From: Patescibacteria group bacterium
Lineage (GTDB): Bacteria; Patescibacteriota; Microgenomatia; UBA1406; GWC2-37-13
DNA: 64,000 bases
Reading direction: 5' to 3'
Assembly (NCBI GenBank): GCA_023381015.1
Contig: JAMCTE010000037.1
Coordinates: forward strand, 3,350 to 67,349
Made by a program: the position numbers and the translations under genes
Notes under the pieces: model-generated
Databases searched by the model: none
Seen by the model: only the letters and a program-made list of their open reading frames with translations
Told to the model about the DNA's origin: nothing
Part shown: positions 31,744 through 40,583 of the stretch, one piece after another
Layout of the letters: each line of letters opens with the position of its first letter
Numbering within the stretch: the first letter of the stretch is position 1

Positions 31744-33163
31744 CCAATAGTTTATTATACAGTTTTATGTATTCTTGGGCGCTTTTTTCCCATGAGAAGT
31801 TTTTTGTCATGGCGGCAAGGACCATTTTTTTGAAGCGGGATCGATCATTATTCATGATATCAACAGCTTTTTTTAGGGTTTTTTCCAGGTCGTTTGAAGT
31901 ATATTTGTTGAATAAAAATCCGTCGACGCCATTTTTAATTGAATCCTTGAGGCCTCCGGTTGCCCTAGCAATCGGTAAAGTGCCGTAGCGCATGGCGATC
32001 ATCTGGATCAAACCGCAAGGCTCGAACTTGGACGGTATCAAAATGAAATCAGCTCCGGCGTAAATCTGCGATGCCAATCTGCTGTCAAAGATAGATACGT
32101 AGGCGACGCTTTTTTGGTAAAAACTGGCTAGCCAGTTGAATCTTTCTTCCCATTCGCTTTCTCCCTGTCCTAAGATGACGAACTGGAATTTATTAAGATT
32201 AATTCTTCTGATCATTTTATGGATCAGTTCAATTCCTTTCTGTTTTGAATCGAACCGGCCAATAAAGGCAATTAAGGGAAGTTTGTCCGATTGTGTCAGT
32301 CCCAACTTTTCCTGCAAGGATTTTTTGTTTCTTTTTTTTCCTTCGAAAGGCGAAAAAATTCCATAACCATAGTCTCCCGTCGGTTTTTCTACACTGAAAT
32401 GGGCGCTGATGTCGTCATTTTTTAAAGGAGACCGCGAGTCGTTGTCTATTCCGTTGAGGATACCATAGATTTTTTGTCTTTCATTTTTCAAAATATCTTC
32501 CAAGCCAGCACCGTATTCTTCGGTCATGATTTCTTTGGCATAGCTGGGAGAGACCGTGTTGATCAAATCGGCGTGAGTAATGCCTTCAAGAAGGCGATTG
32601 ATTTGGCGTCTTTGGATTTCCCATTTCACCACCCGGCATTTTTCAATCGGAAAACCAATTTTTTCTATCGAACTGATTGGTATTTTGCCTTGATGAGTGA
32701 GGTTATGGATGGTAAGGATGGTTTTGAAAGGCAGATTTTGATGTTTGATCAAAAGCGGTATCAGTCCTCCATGGCTGTCGTTACAATGGATAATTTGCGG
32801 TTGCCAAGAGAGGGTATTTTTTTTCAGAATTTCTATGATGGCCAGGTCGAAAAACGAAAATAAGTCAATGTTAGGCAAATCCAAAAAATTCTCGTTTTTG
32901 ACCAGATATATGGGCAGGTCGGAGTTGATAAAATGGATTTGATATACGGAAACGGTTTCTTTTTTCTTGTTGAAGACGATGCTGATTTTATTGACCAATT
33001 TCTTTCTTAGACGATGAAGTTTAAGAGATCGATAGTAAGGCAAAATTACTTTGATGTCGATGTTTTCCGAGTAAAGACTTTTAGGAAGGGATCGGGCGAC
33101 ATCACCCAAACCGCCGACCTGAAAAAAGGGTGCCAGTTCCCAGACAACAAAAAGAACCTTCAT
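31736..33163 (-). CDS. glgA: Glycogen/starch synthase-like glycosyltransferase (GT5)
   Basis: 475 residues. GT5 features: N-terminal VVWELAPFFQVGGLGDVARS, IIHCNDSHGGLIPLL, TIHNLTHQG, and the C-terminal PSKFEPCGLIQMIAMRYGT with the acidic-Pro-Cys-Gly of the donor site. It would extend an alpha-1,4-glucan from ADP- or UDP-glucose. The lysine of the KxGGL motif is Gln here, which may alter donor use. The ATG at 33163, not the upstream TTG, is right because TATAAT lies five bases before it. It follows three GT4 genes on the same strand. Confidence 0.8.
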   Translation of the reverse strand: MKVLFVVWELAPFFQVGGLGDVARSLPKSLYSENIDIKVILPYYRSLKLHRLRKKLVNKISIVFNKKKETVSVYQIHFINSDLPIYLVKNENFLDLPNIDLFSFFDLAIIEILKKNTLSWQPQIIHCNDSHGGLIPLLIKHQNLPFKTILTIHNLTHQGKIPISSIEKIGFPIEKCRVVKWEIQRRQINRLLEGITHADLINTVSPSYAKEIMTEEYGAGLEDILKNERQKIYGILNGIDNDSRSPLKNDDISAHFSVEKPTGDYGYGIFSPFEGKKRNKKSLQEKLGLTQSDKLPLIAFIGRFDSKQKGIELIHKMIRRINLNKFQFVILGQGESEWEERFNWLASFYQKSVAYVSIFDSRLASQIYAGADFILIPSKFEPCGLIQMIAMRYGTLPIARATGGLKDSIKNGVDGFLFNKYTSNDLEKTLKKAVDIMNNDRSRFKKMVLAAMTKNFSWEKSAQEYIKLYNKLLDD

Positions 33164-33168
33164 GTTCA

Positions 33169-33174
33169 ATTATA
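33169..33174 (-). promoter_or_regulatory. -10 box for the GlgA-like gene
   Basis: TATAAT on the minus strand, five bases before the ATG at 33163. It lies in the 16-base gap after the GT4 gene, so this gene can be transcribed on its own. Confidence 0.55.
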
Positions 33175-33184
33175 ACAAAGTAAG

Positions 33185-34447
33185 TTACTTTTTTTCTACC
33201 AATGGTACGAATTTGTCTTTAAGAATAGTTTTTAGATCGTACTCGGTCCGGCTTCTGAAGTTTAGTTTGACCCGGGAACTTTGCTCCAAGAAATCTTTGA
33301 CGATTTCGGCAGTTTGTTCGCTTTTAACGTTACGATAGTCGATGTATCTGATGAGTTCTCCTCCGATTTCCCGGAAAACTTTCAAGTCGGAGACCAAAAT
33401 CGGAGTTTTAGTCAAGGCCGATTCAAGAAGAGGCAAGCCGAAGTTTTCGCTTTTTGACAAGAAAAACACCATATCGGAAATCTGGTAGAGATCGTGGACT
33501 TCGGTTCTAGCCAAAGCCCGGCTTAAGAAATCATTAAAAAACAGGACGTTTTCTTTCAAGCCGAATTGGCTGATTGTTGTTTTTAAATTTTCAAAATAAG
33601 CTTCAGTGGAATGATGTTTTGACGGTTGACCGGTGATGACGTATTTGATGTGAGGATAGGTTTTTTTCAGGTAATGAATGATTTCGACACAATAAAGAAG
33701 ATTCTTCCGATCCATAATGTTGACGGGGGAAAGTATCAACGGGAAACTTTTTATCAATCCATATTTTTCAATAATTTCCCAGATAATATCATCTATTTCC
33801 AAAAAATGACGGATGTCTATTCCGTTGGGAATGACGACGGTATTAGCGTCGCTGAGCCCCATCAACTTTATGAACGGTTCGCGAAAACTTTCAGAAATCA
33901 AAATGTAGGTGAGGTTTTTGATTGGCGTCGTCAAGATGTCTTTTTCGAATTTTGAATTGGCGATTTTGTCGACGTCTTTGATTTTAAATTCATTAATGTA
34001 GGAATGATCATGAGTCCAGGAAAAATATTTTTTGTTAGGATATTTTTTTACGTAGTTTTTGAAAGCAGATATAAATGGCAGATTCCTGACTATCGTAATC
34101 ATGTTATGGACGATGACGGTGTCGATGCCTGACAAAGCTTTTTCCAAATCAATCTCAATGGATTCAGCCAGTTTATAAAAGTCGTTGTCAATCAGTCCTT
34201 GTTTAAGAATTTTTTCCTGCAGGAAGGGATTGAAGTTCATCACCGATTGCAGCTCCGGTATGACGACCAGTTTGATTCTGGCGTCTTTTTCTTCTCCCGA
34301 GCCGGTGATAACAGTAATGTTATAACCTAAAGCGGTCAAGATTTGGGCGTGTTCCTTGATCATGCTTTCGACGCCGCCGATATTCGGTGGATAGGCAAAA
34401 TGCATTAAAGCGATTTTTTTTGGTTCGACTGGGCTCACCACAAGCAT
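33185..34447 (-). CDS. GT4 glycosyltransferase
   Basis: 420 residues with two Rossmann domains. N-terminal PPNIGGVESMIKEHA is the acceptor-side Gly-rich loop; C-terminal SENFGLPLLESALTKTPILV with the E-x7-E motif binds the nucleotide sugar. It starts on the last base of the upstream GT4 gene, so they are translated together. It probably builds a cell-surface or lipid-linked glycan. Confidence 0.88.
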   Translation of the reverse strand: MLVVSPVEPKKIALMHFAYPPNIGGVESMIKEHAQILTALGYNITVITGSGEEKDARIKLVVIPELQSVMNFNPFLQEKILKQGLIDNDFYKLAESIEIDLEKALSGIDTVIVHNMITIVRNLPFISAFKNYVKKYPNKKYFSWTHDHSYINEFKIKDVDKIANSKFEKDILTTPIKNLTYILISESFREPFIKLMGLSDANTVVIPNGIDIRHFLEIDDIIWEIIEKYGLIKSFPLILSPVNIMDRKNLLYCVEIIHYLKKTYPHIKYVITGQPSKHHSTEAYFENLKTTISQFGLKENVLFFNDFLSRALARTEVHDLYQISDMVFFLSKSENFGLPLLESALTKTPILVSDLKVFREIGGELIRYIDYRNVKSEQTAEIVKDFLEQSSRVKLNFRSRTEYDLKTILKDKFVPLVEKK

Positions 34448-35544
34448 TATTTTCGTAAATTTATAATCTCATCATAAGTTTTTTCGTAATTATTGACCAT
34501 GGTTTCTACGGAAAAATTTTTGACGACGTGGTCGCGGCAGTCTTGCTGTTTGATCGAATTAATTTTTCCTAAAGCTTCTTTTAATCCTTCGAGCCCTTTT
34601 TCCGGAGCGACGACAAAGCCGGTTTTACCATCGAGAATTAATTCCTTGACCGAACCGCGGTCAAAGCCGATGACAGGAGTACCGCAAGACATCGCCTCAG
34701 CCATCACCAAACCGAAGGGCTCGTACCAGTTGATCGTCATCAAAAACGCTTTGGCATTTTGCATGAGGCGGGCGACTTCAGGCCGGCTTAGGGTCAATTC
34801 ACCCGATACCGCGCCGACCCATTTTATTTTATCGGATAGATGAGGTTTAACGTCTTGGTTATAGAAGTTCATGTCTTCGACGTTGCCGCCCATTAAAAGT
34901 TCTGATCCGGTGTCTTCAGCCAGCTTGATAGCCCATTTGATTCCTTTTGGATCCATAAAAGTTCCGTCCGGATTTTTTGCTTTCGATAATCGGCCCAGCC
35001 AAAGCAAATGATTGTCTTTTTTTTCCTGAAAAGAATATACGTCGGTGTCGATGCCGTTATAAACCACTTTATAGATTTTAGTTTTACGGAAAAGCTTTTT
35101 GTGGGCTTCGGAAATCGAGATGAAAAAAGTCCGGTTGAATTGGCTTAAAACGTCGTCGAGTTCGGGAGTAGCTTGTGCATGAATGGTCGTCATCACGGGT
35201 GTTTTTAACTTGCTGGCGACGAGAAGATTGATGAACTCAGGATAGGTGTGGTTATGGACGATGTCATAATCGTTGCCGATCTCTTCGATTTTTTTAGCAA
35301 GTTTTACAAGAAAAGACGTTTCCGCGTAAAACGGGTTTTCGAAAGTCGGCATTTCGACGAATGACCGGTCGATGATGGGTATGGTTTCAACTCCAGGAAT
35401 CTGACTGTCGGCGGTGCCGATCAGAGTCACTTGGTGGCCTTTTTTGACCAATCCGTTGACGATTTCGAAGATGATTTTAGGCCGCGAAGAGAGGACTTTT
35501 TCGTTGACGGCACGTTTCAGAAGGGAGGCAATCAGTATTCTCAT
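34447..35544 (-). CDS. GT4 glycosyltransferase
   Basis: 365 residues. GT4 signature: donor-site EPFGLVMAEAMSCGTPVIGF with the two catalytic-region glutamates, plus HNHTYPEFINLLVAS and LLWLGRLSKAKNPDG. It is the second of three glycosyltransferases in a row. Confidence 0.9.
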   Translation of the reverse strand: MRILIASLLKRAVNEKVLSSRPKIIFEIVNGLVKKGHQVTLIGTADSQIPGVETIPIIDRSFVEMPTFENPFYAETSFLVKLAKKIEEIGNDYDIVHNHTYPEFINLLVASKLKTPVMTTIHAQATPELDDVLSQFNRTFFISISEAHKKLFRKTKIYKVVYNGIDTDVYSFQEKKDNHLLWLGRLSKAKNPDGTFMDPKGIKWAIKLAEDTGSELLMGGNVEDMNFYNQDVKPHLSDKIKWVGAVSGELTLSRPEVARLMQNAKAFLMTINWYEPFGLVMAEAMSCGTPVIGFDRGSVKELILDGKTGFVVAPEKGLEGLKEALGKINSIKQQDCRDHVVKNFSVETMVNNYEKTYDEIINLRK

Positions 35545-35569
35545 AGATTAACTATACCAGGAAATGAGA

Positions 35570-36754
35570 TTATTTTGAAGTCTTGAAGTTATAGTAGGCA
35601 AATTTTTCGTAAATGTTTTCGAATCGGTGGGCGATCGCTTCCCAAGAAAATCGTTCTACGGCAATTTCCCTAGCTTTTTTGGCCATTTTTAATCTTTTAT
35701 CGTCATTTTCCAGCAAAAAATTAATCTTTTCGGCAATGTCTTTACTATTTCTGGGTCTTATAAAAAGGCCATTTTGGCCGTCCTTGACCGCCAATGGGAT
35801 GCCACCTTTCCTAGTAACGACTACAGGAGTCTCGCAGGCCATCGCCTCAAGAATTACCAAACCCAGAGGTTCGTCCCAGACCGAAGGAGCCACAAATACA
35901 TCAGCGCGGCTATAAAATTTAATCAAAAAGTCAGTGTCGGCTCCGAGGTGGCCGATGAACTGGACGTTTCCGATCTTTTCTTCTTTAACAATTTTTTCCA
36001 GGTTCTTTCTTTCCGGACCGTCTCCGAGGATCAGAACTTTGCCTTTGATTTTTTTTCCAGCGCGCACCAAATATTTTACGCCTTTATAAGCTGTCAATTT
36101 TCCGGCGAAAACGATCACTTTTTCGTTTTTGATGCCAAACATTCTGTCGATGTCCGAAGTGTTGACTTTTTTGAACTTGTCTATGTCGACACCTCCAGGA
36201 ATGACGCGGATCTGATCACGATACTCGTCGCCGAAAATTTTCAGCATCCACTCTTTGGTATAAAAAGAATTTGGAATGATGCGTCTGGCTCTCCTTAAAG
36301 CGTCCATCGTCAGGGCCAGATAGCGCTTATCTTTTTGAGCGGTCGGTAGTTCTGACCCGTGAACGGTTATGATATAGGGAATCTGATAGGTCGATTTTAT
36401 GAACCTGGCTGCCCAAGAAAAAGGAAAGGCGTGGTGGACGTGGATGATATTGGGTTTGAAATCTTCAACGGCGTCGACGGCGTGGTTCAAAAAACTCTTA
36501 TAGATCGTAAGGATTTCCCGGTGGGAAATGTCTTTGTACAATCGACAATTTTTCCATTCCGGATGGCCGGTGAAAGCAACGTAAAAAGGCATTTTGATCG
36601 GGTACATCTTTACCGTGCTGTTTTTGATTTGTCTGGAGTCGGGAGCGACCATGGCGACGTGGTGATGTTTTGATACCTCACGAGCAAGGGCTCGAGCATA
36701 AGTGCCCGAGCCAGAGCCATATAACGGGAATGTTTGTAAGTACAACACTCTCAT
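35570..36754 (-). CDS. GT4 glycosyltransferase
   Basis: 394 residues. N-terminal SGSGTYARALAREVSKHHH, HVHHAFPFSWAA, ITVHGSELP, and the donor motif DEPLGLVILEAMACETPVVV. It is the first gene of the glycan cluster; TATAAT and TATAAC boxes lie 14 and 4 bases before the ATG. Confidence 0.92.
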   Translation of the reverse strand: MRVLYLQTFPLYGSGSGTYARALAREVSKHHHVAMVAPDSRQIKNSTVKMYPIKMPFYVAFTGHPEWKNCRLYKDISHREILTIYKSFLNHAVDAVEDFKPNIIHVHHAFPFSWAARFIKSTYQIPYIITVHGSELPTAQKDKRYLALTMDALRRARRIIPNSFYTKEWMLKIFGDEYRDQIRVIPGGVDIDKFKKVNTSDIDRMFGIKNEKVIVFAGKLTAYKGVKYLVRAGKKIKGKVLILGDGPERKNLEKIVKEEKIGNVQFIGHLGADTDFLIKFYSRADVFVAPSVWDEPLGLVILEAMACETPVVVTRKGGIPLAVKDGQNGLFIRPRNSKDIAEKINFLLENDDKRLKMAKKAREIAVERFSWEAIAHRFENIYEKFAYYNFKTSK

Positions 36755-36815
36755 ATTGGTTATAGGGAATTATATCATTTAATGACATAAATCAACTGAA
36801 GATAGAAAACAGTAC

Positions 36816-37034
36816 TCAAAGATCTTCCAAAAGTTTTCCGACCCTGATTTTCAGGACTTTGGCGATGCGATGAAGGAATTTTATCGAAGGGTTGGCTTTA
36901 CCTTCCTCAACTTCGGCCAAGTAACTCCGGTCGGTATCCGACAATATTGCCAGTTGTTGTTGGGAAAGCTTCCGTTTCGTTCTCGCTTTGATCAGGCTTT
37001 CGCCTAACCTTTTATAATAAAAATTACCCCTCAT
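36816..37034 (-). CDS. XRE-family helix-turn-helix regulator
   Basis: 72 residues, essentially one Cro/CI-type HTH: IKARTKRKLSQQQLAILSDT then DRSYLAEVEEGKANPS and IKFLHRIAKVLKI. It binds DNA as a dimer; its target is unknown. The ATG at 37034 is preferred to an upstream TTG, since TAAGAT lies seven bases before it. It sits between the glycosyltransferase cluster and the transposase. Confidence 0.85.
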   Translation of the reverse strand: MRGNFYYKRLGESLIKARTKRKLSQQQLAILSDTDRSYLAEVEEGKANPSIKFLHRIAKVLKIRVGKLLEDL

Positions 37035-37156
37035 ATCGAGGATCTTATTCGAATTAAGCTTCGAAGTCAGTTGGTTATAACCTAAAAACAATATAGTCTA
37101 GTTTATTTTAACAATCCATACTTTCTACTTATATCACAACGGTTATATCCAACAAT

Positions 37157-37185
37157 GCCGTACAACCTCGGAGGTTGTACAACGG
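37157..37185. repeat. REP palindrome, left of the RAYT gene
   Basis: The perfect palindrome with arms GTACAACCTC/GAGGTTGTAC, extended by GCCGT...ACGGC, lies 21 bases past the transposase stop. An identical core is at 37969-37989, about 110 bases upstream of the transposase start. Confidence 0.9.
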
Positions 37186-37205
37186 CCTTTGATAACGATC
37201 TAAAA

Positions 37206-37856
37206 TTACTCCAAAATAAGCTTTTTTATCATTCTTAATTTTTTTTGAAAATTAAGGCGATTTTCGACAAATTCTTTATAAGCTCTAGGACTTTTTATAG
37301 AAATTTCCACAACGATTTCTTTTAGTATTTTTGGGTTAGTAATAAATTCTCTATATGATGATAATTCCCAGTCTTCGGGTTTTTTAACTAAATTCTTTGT
37401 TGTAGGATTTAAATGAATATAACGAGATACATGCAAAAGCTGTTCATTATTTTTTATTCTTATTACCTTAAAGTTTGATTGCCATAATGGACCTCTCCTT
37501 TTATATTTTGTATTAAAAAATTTAGTATAACTATTTTCGACATCACCAATATATTTTGATAAGATGTTGTTTCTTAGGAGTTTCAATAATAAATGATAAT
37601 GATCGGGCATAATGTTATATGCTAAAAATTTTACTTTTGAAAAATCTACGTCTGAAATCAAACTTTTACAGGTAAAATAAGGATTTTTTCTCAAATATAG
37701 AGAAAAAGGTTTTAATATGAAAAGATCGTTATAATAAAATAGTCTTTTTATAAACTGCTGGCCGTTTTCTTTTTTGATAAAAATACCGTAATTGGCAATA
37801 CTCTTATTAAAAATATGATAGATTTGTCCTTCTTTAAATGTTTCTTTTCTTTTCAT
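37206..37856 (-). CDS. REP-associated tyrosine transposase (IS200-like, RAYT)
   Basis: 216 residues of the Y1-transposase fold. GQIYHIFNKSIANYGIF at the N-terminus, the HUH motif MPDHYHLLLKL at about residue 85, and the late YIHLNPTTKNLVKKPEDW followed by SSY, which are typical of RAYTs (the catalytic tyrosine is downstream of the HUH). It cleaves and rejoins single-stranded DNA at nearby REP hairpins. Both hairpins are present and identical, so the 830-bp unit could still be active. Confidence 0.9.
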   Translation of the reverse strand: MKRKETFKEGQIYHIFNKSIANYGIFIKKENGQQFIKRLFYYNDLFILKPFSLYLRKNPYFTCKSLISDVDFSKVKFLAYNIMPDHYHLLLKLLRNNILSKYIGDVENSYTKFFNTKYKRRGPLWQSNFKVIRIKNNEQLLHVSRYIHLNPTTKNLVKKPEDWELSSYREFITNPKILKEIVVEISIKSPRAYKEFVENRLNFQKKLRMIKKLILE

Positions 37857-37968
37857 TGAGTAATTATTTTATTTTTTAATGATTTTGTCCATGGCTTACA
37901 GTCTACATTTTTGTTATTTCGGATTATTGGGATAATATATTTTATTTAATATCCTTAAAGTTAATCCC

Positions 37969-37989
37969 GTACAACCTCGGAGGTTGTAC
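37969..37989. repeat. REP palindrome, right of the RAYT gene
   Basis: Identical 21-base palindrome to that at 37160-37180 (arms GTACAACCTC/GAGGTTGTAC). Together with the transposase they form a REP-RAYT unit. Confidence 0.9.
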
Positions 37990-38008
37990 AAGGGCACGGT
38001 AGGAGGCT

Positions 38009-38521
38009 TTAAACGGATACAGAAAATTCGGTTTTTAGGAAAGTTTTTAGTTGCTGTAATAGTTTTGGAAAAATTTCCCGATCAAGATTTTTCCGTTCTT
38101 CCGGGGTAAAGTTTTTTAAAACGTAGTCAATACCGTTTGTCCAATTTTTTGGCGTTCTGGAATCAACTCCTATTCTAATCCTCCAAAAATCCTTATTTTT
38201 TAAGTTTTGCCCTATCGATTCCAAGCCGTTGTGGAGTTTGGGGCCAACGCCTTTTTGAATATGGAATTTACCGAGAGGAATATCAAGATCATCATGCACT
38301 ATTATCAAATTATTTATTGCGGGTTTAGCGAGTTGACGAGTTAGTTTTTTAACAAAAATACCAGACTCATTCATAAAACAATCGGTTTTAATTAGTTTTA
38401 ACCCGTTAACTCGTAAACCTGTTAACTCGCTAACTGAATAATCTACAAATAAGTGTCCTACGTTATGCCGATTATTTTGGTATTTTTTTCCGGGATTGCC
38501 TAAGCCTACTAGTAAGATCAT
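38009..38521 (-). CDS. pth: Peptidyl-tRNA hydrolase with an altered internal segment
   Basis: Hydrolyses peptidyl-tRNA released from stalled ribosomes. The start LLVGLGNPGKKYQNNRHNVG carries the Asn and His of the active site, DCFMNESG and IVHDDLDIPLGKF follow, and the C-terminal helices are normal. At 170 residues it is short: between RHN and FMN it has about 30 residues instead of about 46. That segment (SVSELTGLRVNGLKLIK) is encoded by TTAACTCG-type repeats. A repeat seems to have replaced part of the native protein. A TATAAT box lies seven bases before the ATG. Confidence 0.88.
   Translation of the reverse strand: MILLVGLGNPGKKYQNNRHNVGHLFVDYSVSELTGLRVNGLKLIKTDCFMNESGIFVKKLTRQLAKPAINNLIIVHDDLDIPLGKFHIQKGVGPKLHNGLESIGQNLKNKDFWRIRIGVDSRTPKNWTNGIDYVLKNFTPEERKNLDREIFPKLLQQLKTFLKTEFSVSV
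38398..38445. repeat. GTTAACTCG-type repeat inside pth
   Basis: CCCGTTAACTCGTAAACC and CTGTTAACTCGCTAACTG stand side by side in the pth coding region. The same motif family (GTTAACGCGTTAACGGGTTA) occurs in the gap at 55150-55186. Translated in pth it gives the atypical peptide noted there. Confidence 0.55.
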
Positions 38522-38528
38522 GGAAGAT

Positions 38529-38534
38529 ATTATA
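38529..38534 (-). promoter_or_regulatory. -10 box for leaderless pth
   Basis: TATAAT on the minus strand, seven bases before the pth ATG; no Shine-Dalgarno sequence. Confidence 0.6.
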
Positions 38535-38578
38535 GTTGATTTTGTGTTATAGTTAAAATTGTTTATAGGAATTATTTT

Positions 38579-38640
38579 TTAGTTTGAAATTTTTAATTTT
38601 TATTCAAAATTTATTAAGAACTAAAAACTAAAAAGTAGAA
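38579..38640. repeat. AT-rich inverted repeat before galT
   Basis: TTTTTAGTTTGAAATTTTT at the left and AAGAACTAAAAACTAAAAAG at the right are roughly complementary. It resembles the TTTTTAG units at 6090-6165. Confidence 0.55.
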
Positions 38641-38650
38641 ACTGTTTATT

Positions 38651-39475
38651 ATGGCGAATTATATTTCCGATTCATCAAAAAGTCGCTGGATGGTTTCCAA
38701 TCCGAAACGCTTGACCCGCACCGGCATGGATGGGAAACCGTTCCGTTGCCCGTTTTGCGAGGGCAACGAAGGGGATACGCCACCCGAAGTATATCGGGTC
38801 GGTCCGGGGCAACAGGACAAACCGGGTTGGCAGATCAGAGTCGTTCCGAATTTATTTCCTATCACCGACATTCATGAAGTCGTCATTCATTCACCATCCC
38901 ACGAAGAAAACTTCGTTGATTTTTCGACAGAACACATAGAACTCATCATCAAGACCTATATCGACCGTTTCAACGCATTAAAAGACAAGGGAAAAGTTTA
39001 CATATTCCATAACTTTTCATTGGCGAGCGGAGCGTCCCTCATCCATCCCCATTCACAGATTTCCGTCGTACCAAACGACATCCCGACAAATACTATAGTT
39101 GTCCAGCCTATTGTCAATATAGTTGAACAGAATGACTGTTTTGTCAGTTACTGTCCAGATTATTCAGAGTGGAGTTATGAAATCTGGATTAAGGCTCTAG
39201 GACAGTTTAAATTTGGCGAATCTACAAATATACAAATAAACAAATTGGCAGTAATTTTGCAGTCGGCTATCAACAAATTAAAGAAAATACACGATAACAA
39301 CCCTCACTATGCCAAAAAACCATTTGGCTATAATTTCTATATCTATCCCTATGAAAATTTTTACCTCAGGATTATTCCGAGATTCATGGAGAGGGCAGGG
39401 TTTGAACTGTCGACCGGCATAATGGTCAACTCAGTCGACCCGAAAAAAGCTGAGGAGGATCTAAAAAAGGCATAA
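38651..39475 (+). CDS. galT: Galactose-1-phosphate uridylyltransferase-like protein
   Basis: A HIT-superfamily nucleotidyltransferase that exchanges UMP between UDP-glucose and galactose-1-phosphate. It has the zinc-site pair CPFCEGNEGDTPPE near residue 33, the catalytic SLIHPHSQISVVP (HPHxQ) near residue 132, and a C-terminal IYPYENFYLRIIPR. 274 residues is shorter than E. coli GalT but usual for this branch. An STNIQINKLAVILQ segment (about 192-205) matches the family D repeat. It could supply UDP-sugars to the glycosyltransferases nearby. Confidence 0.85.
   Translation: MANYISDSSKSRWMVSNPKRLTRTGMDGKPFRCPFCEGNEGDTPPEVYRVGPGQQDKPGWQIRVVPNLFPITDIHEVVIHSPSHEENFVDFSTEHIELIIKTYIDRFNALKDKGKVYIFHNFSLASGASLIHPHSQISVVPNDIPTNTIVVQPIVNIVEQNDCFVSYCPDYSEWSYEIWIKALGQFKFGESTNIQINKLAVILQSAINKLKKIHDNNPHYAKKPFGYNFYIYPYENFYLRIIPRFMERAGFELSTGIMVNSVDPKKAEEDLKKA
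39224..39252. repeat. Family D half-element inside galT
   Basis: TCTACAAATATACAAATAAACAAAT inside galT, written here in two parts: TCTACAAATATACA and AATAAACAAAT. It matches the arms of the family D elements at 44160 and 52882. It is in frame. Confidence 0.5.
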
Positions 39476-39484
39476 AGAAGGATG

Positions 39485-40111
39485 CTACTGATATAGAAAT
39501 TTTTTCCACCAGTAATCTAAATATAATAAATTTCCCGGTCCTCCGGCTTCTTCATTTCCAAATTCATTTTGGCTTATTTTCATGATGTTTCTAAATACTT
39601 CCTTCAATCCAAAGCCCGTTCTTCCATAAGATTTTGTCGCTTTTGACATTAATGGGAAAGACTGGTCAAAAAATTTAGAGAATTCTTCGACGAGGGTATC
39701 GACAAAACCTGGATAAAATGCTCCATCGTTTAAGCCAGTCATTCTTTTTTGAAGAGCTTCTAAGACTTGTGAGGCCAGTTCTCTTTGATTTAGTGAGTAT
39801 TTATTATCAGTTGCCAATGTCTCAATATTTCCGGTCAATGCCGTAAAGATCAGTCTTTGATTATCGTTTTGATTAAATGTATTTCTGTCTCTTATCAGTT
39901 CGGCCGATTCATATTCAGCAATAGCGGCATAATTTTGTAAAATTCCAAAAAAGGGATGATTGGCTAATTCCGGGTGTATTTCGACGATCGCATCAATATA
40001 GCCATTGATAAGAATACTGTGAGGTTTGGCTATTATTTTTGACAAACCGACAACCCTTTCATTCGTTGAAAGTTGTGGAGCTGCAGGTTGAGGCTCAGTT
40101 GGCAGTATCAT
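39485..40111 (-). CDS. Hypothetical soluble protein
   Basis: 208 residues, mostly helical, beginning with a Pro-rich segment and ending LLYLDYWWKKFLYQ. I do not recognise it. A TATCAT box nine bases before the ATG suggests that it is expressed. It is divergent from the coiled-coil operon at 40267, from which it is separated by 155 AT-rich bases. Confidence 0.5.
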   Translation of the reverse strand: MILPTEPQPAAPQLSTNERVVGLSKIIAKPHSILINGYIDAIVEIHPELANHPFFGILQNYAAIAEYESAELIRDRNTFNQNDNQRLIFTALTGNIETLATDNKYSLNQRELASQVLEALQKRMTGLNDGAFYPGFVDTLVEEFSKFFDQSFPLMSKATKSYGRTGFGLKEVFRNIMKISQNEFGNEEAGGPGNLLYLDYWWKKFLYQ

Positions 40112-40266
40112 TGTTTATTTATGATAACATCTTGGGACCGAATAGTTCAAATATTTAAAATTAAATAATACAATAGCAAATATTTTTTAATAAAATAACG
40201 GACGTTTAATAAATCTCTCAATTATCTTCTTGACTTTCCCTTTTCAATATTGATATAGTGATTATT

Positions 40267-40581
40267 ATGGACAAGGATTCCATAAAACTGGATTTAATGA
40301 AAATAAAACTTAAGGATTTGGTTTCCCGCAAAATTGTCGACATTTTAGTTAGCAACACGCTTCCTTACAAAGAAATCCAGGAAATGGCAGTCGATTTGGT
40401 TGACGCTTTGAATGAAGTAAAGACAAAAGAAGACTTAATAAAATTGATTGATGCCCTTCCGACGGTTTATCCTTATTTGAAAAATGAGGCATTTATGATG
40501 AATCAAGAGCTTAGCGAATTGAAACAACAAGCAGTCATAGGAAAACTAGAAAATTATTTTAAAAATTTTTCCCATAATTAA
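40267..40581 (+). CDS. Hypothetical helical protein
   Basis: 104 residues, charged and all-alpha (SIKLDLMKIKLKDLVSRKIV, ALNEVKTKEDLIKLIDALPT). ATG at 40267 is chosen over a GTG nine bases upstream because TATAGT ends six bases before it. It is two bases upstream of the large coiled-coil gene and surely co-transcribed with it. Function unknown. Confidence 0.6.
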   Translation: MDKDSIKLDLMKIKLKDLVSRKIVDILVSNTLPYKEIQEMAVDLVDALNEVKTKEDLIKLIDALPTVYPYLKNEAFMMNQELSELKQQAVIGKLENYFKNFSHN

Positions 40582-40583
40582 TA

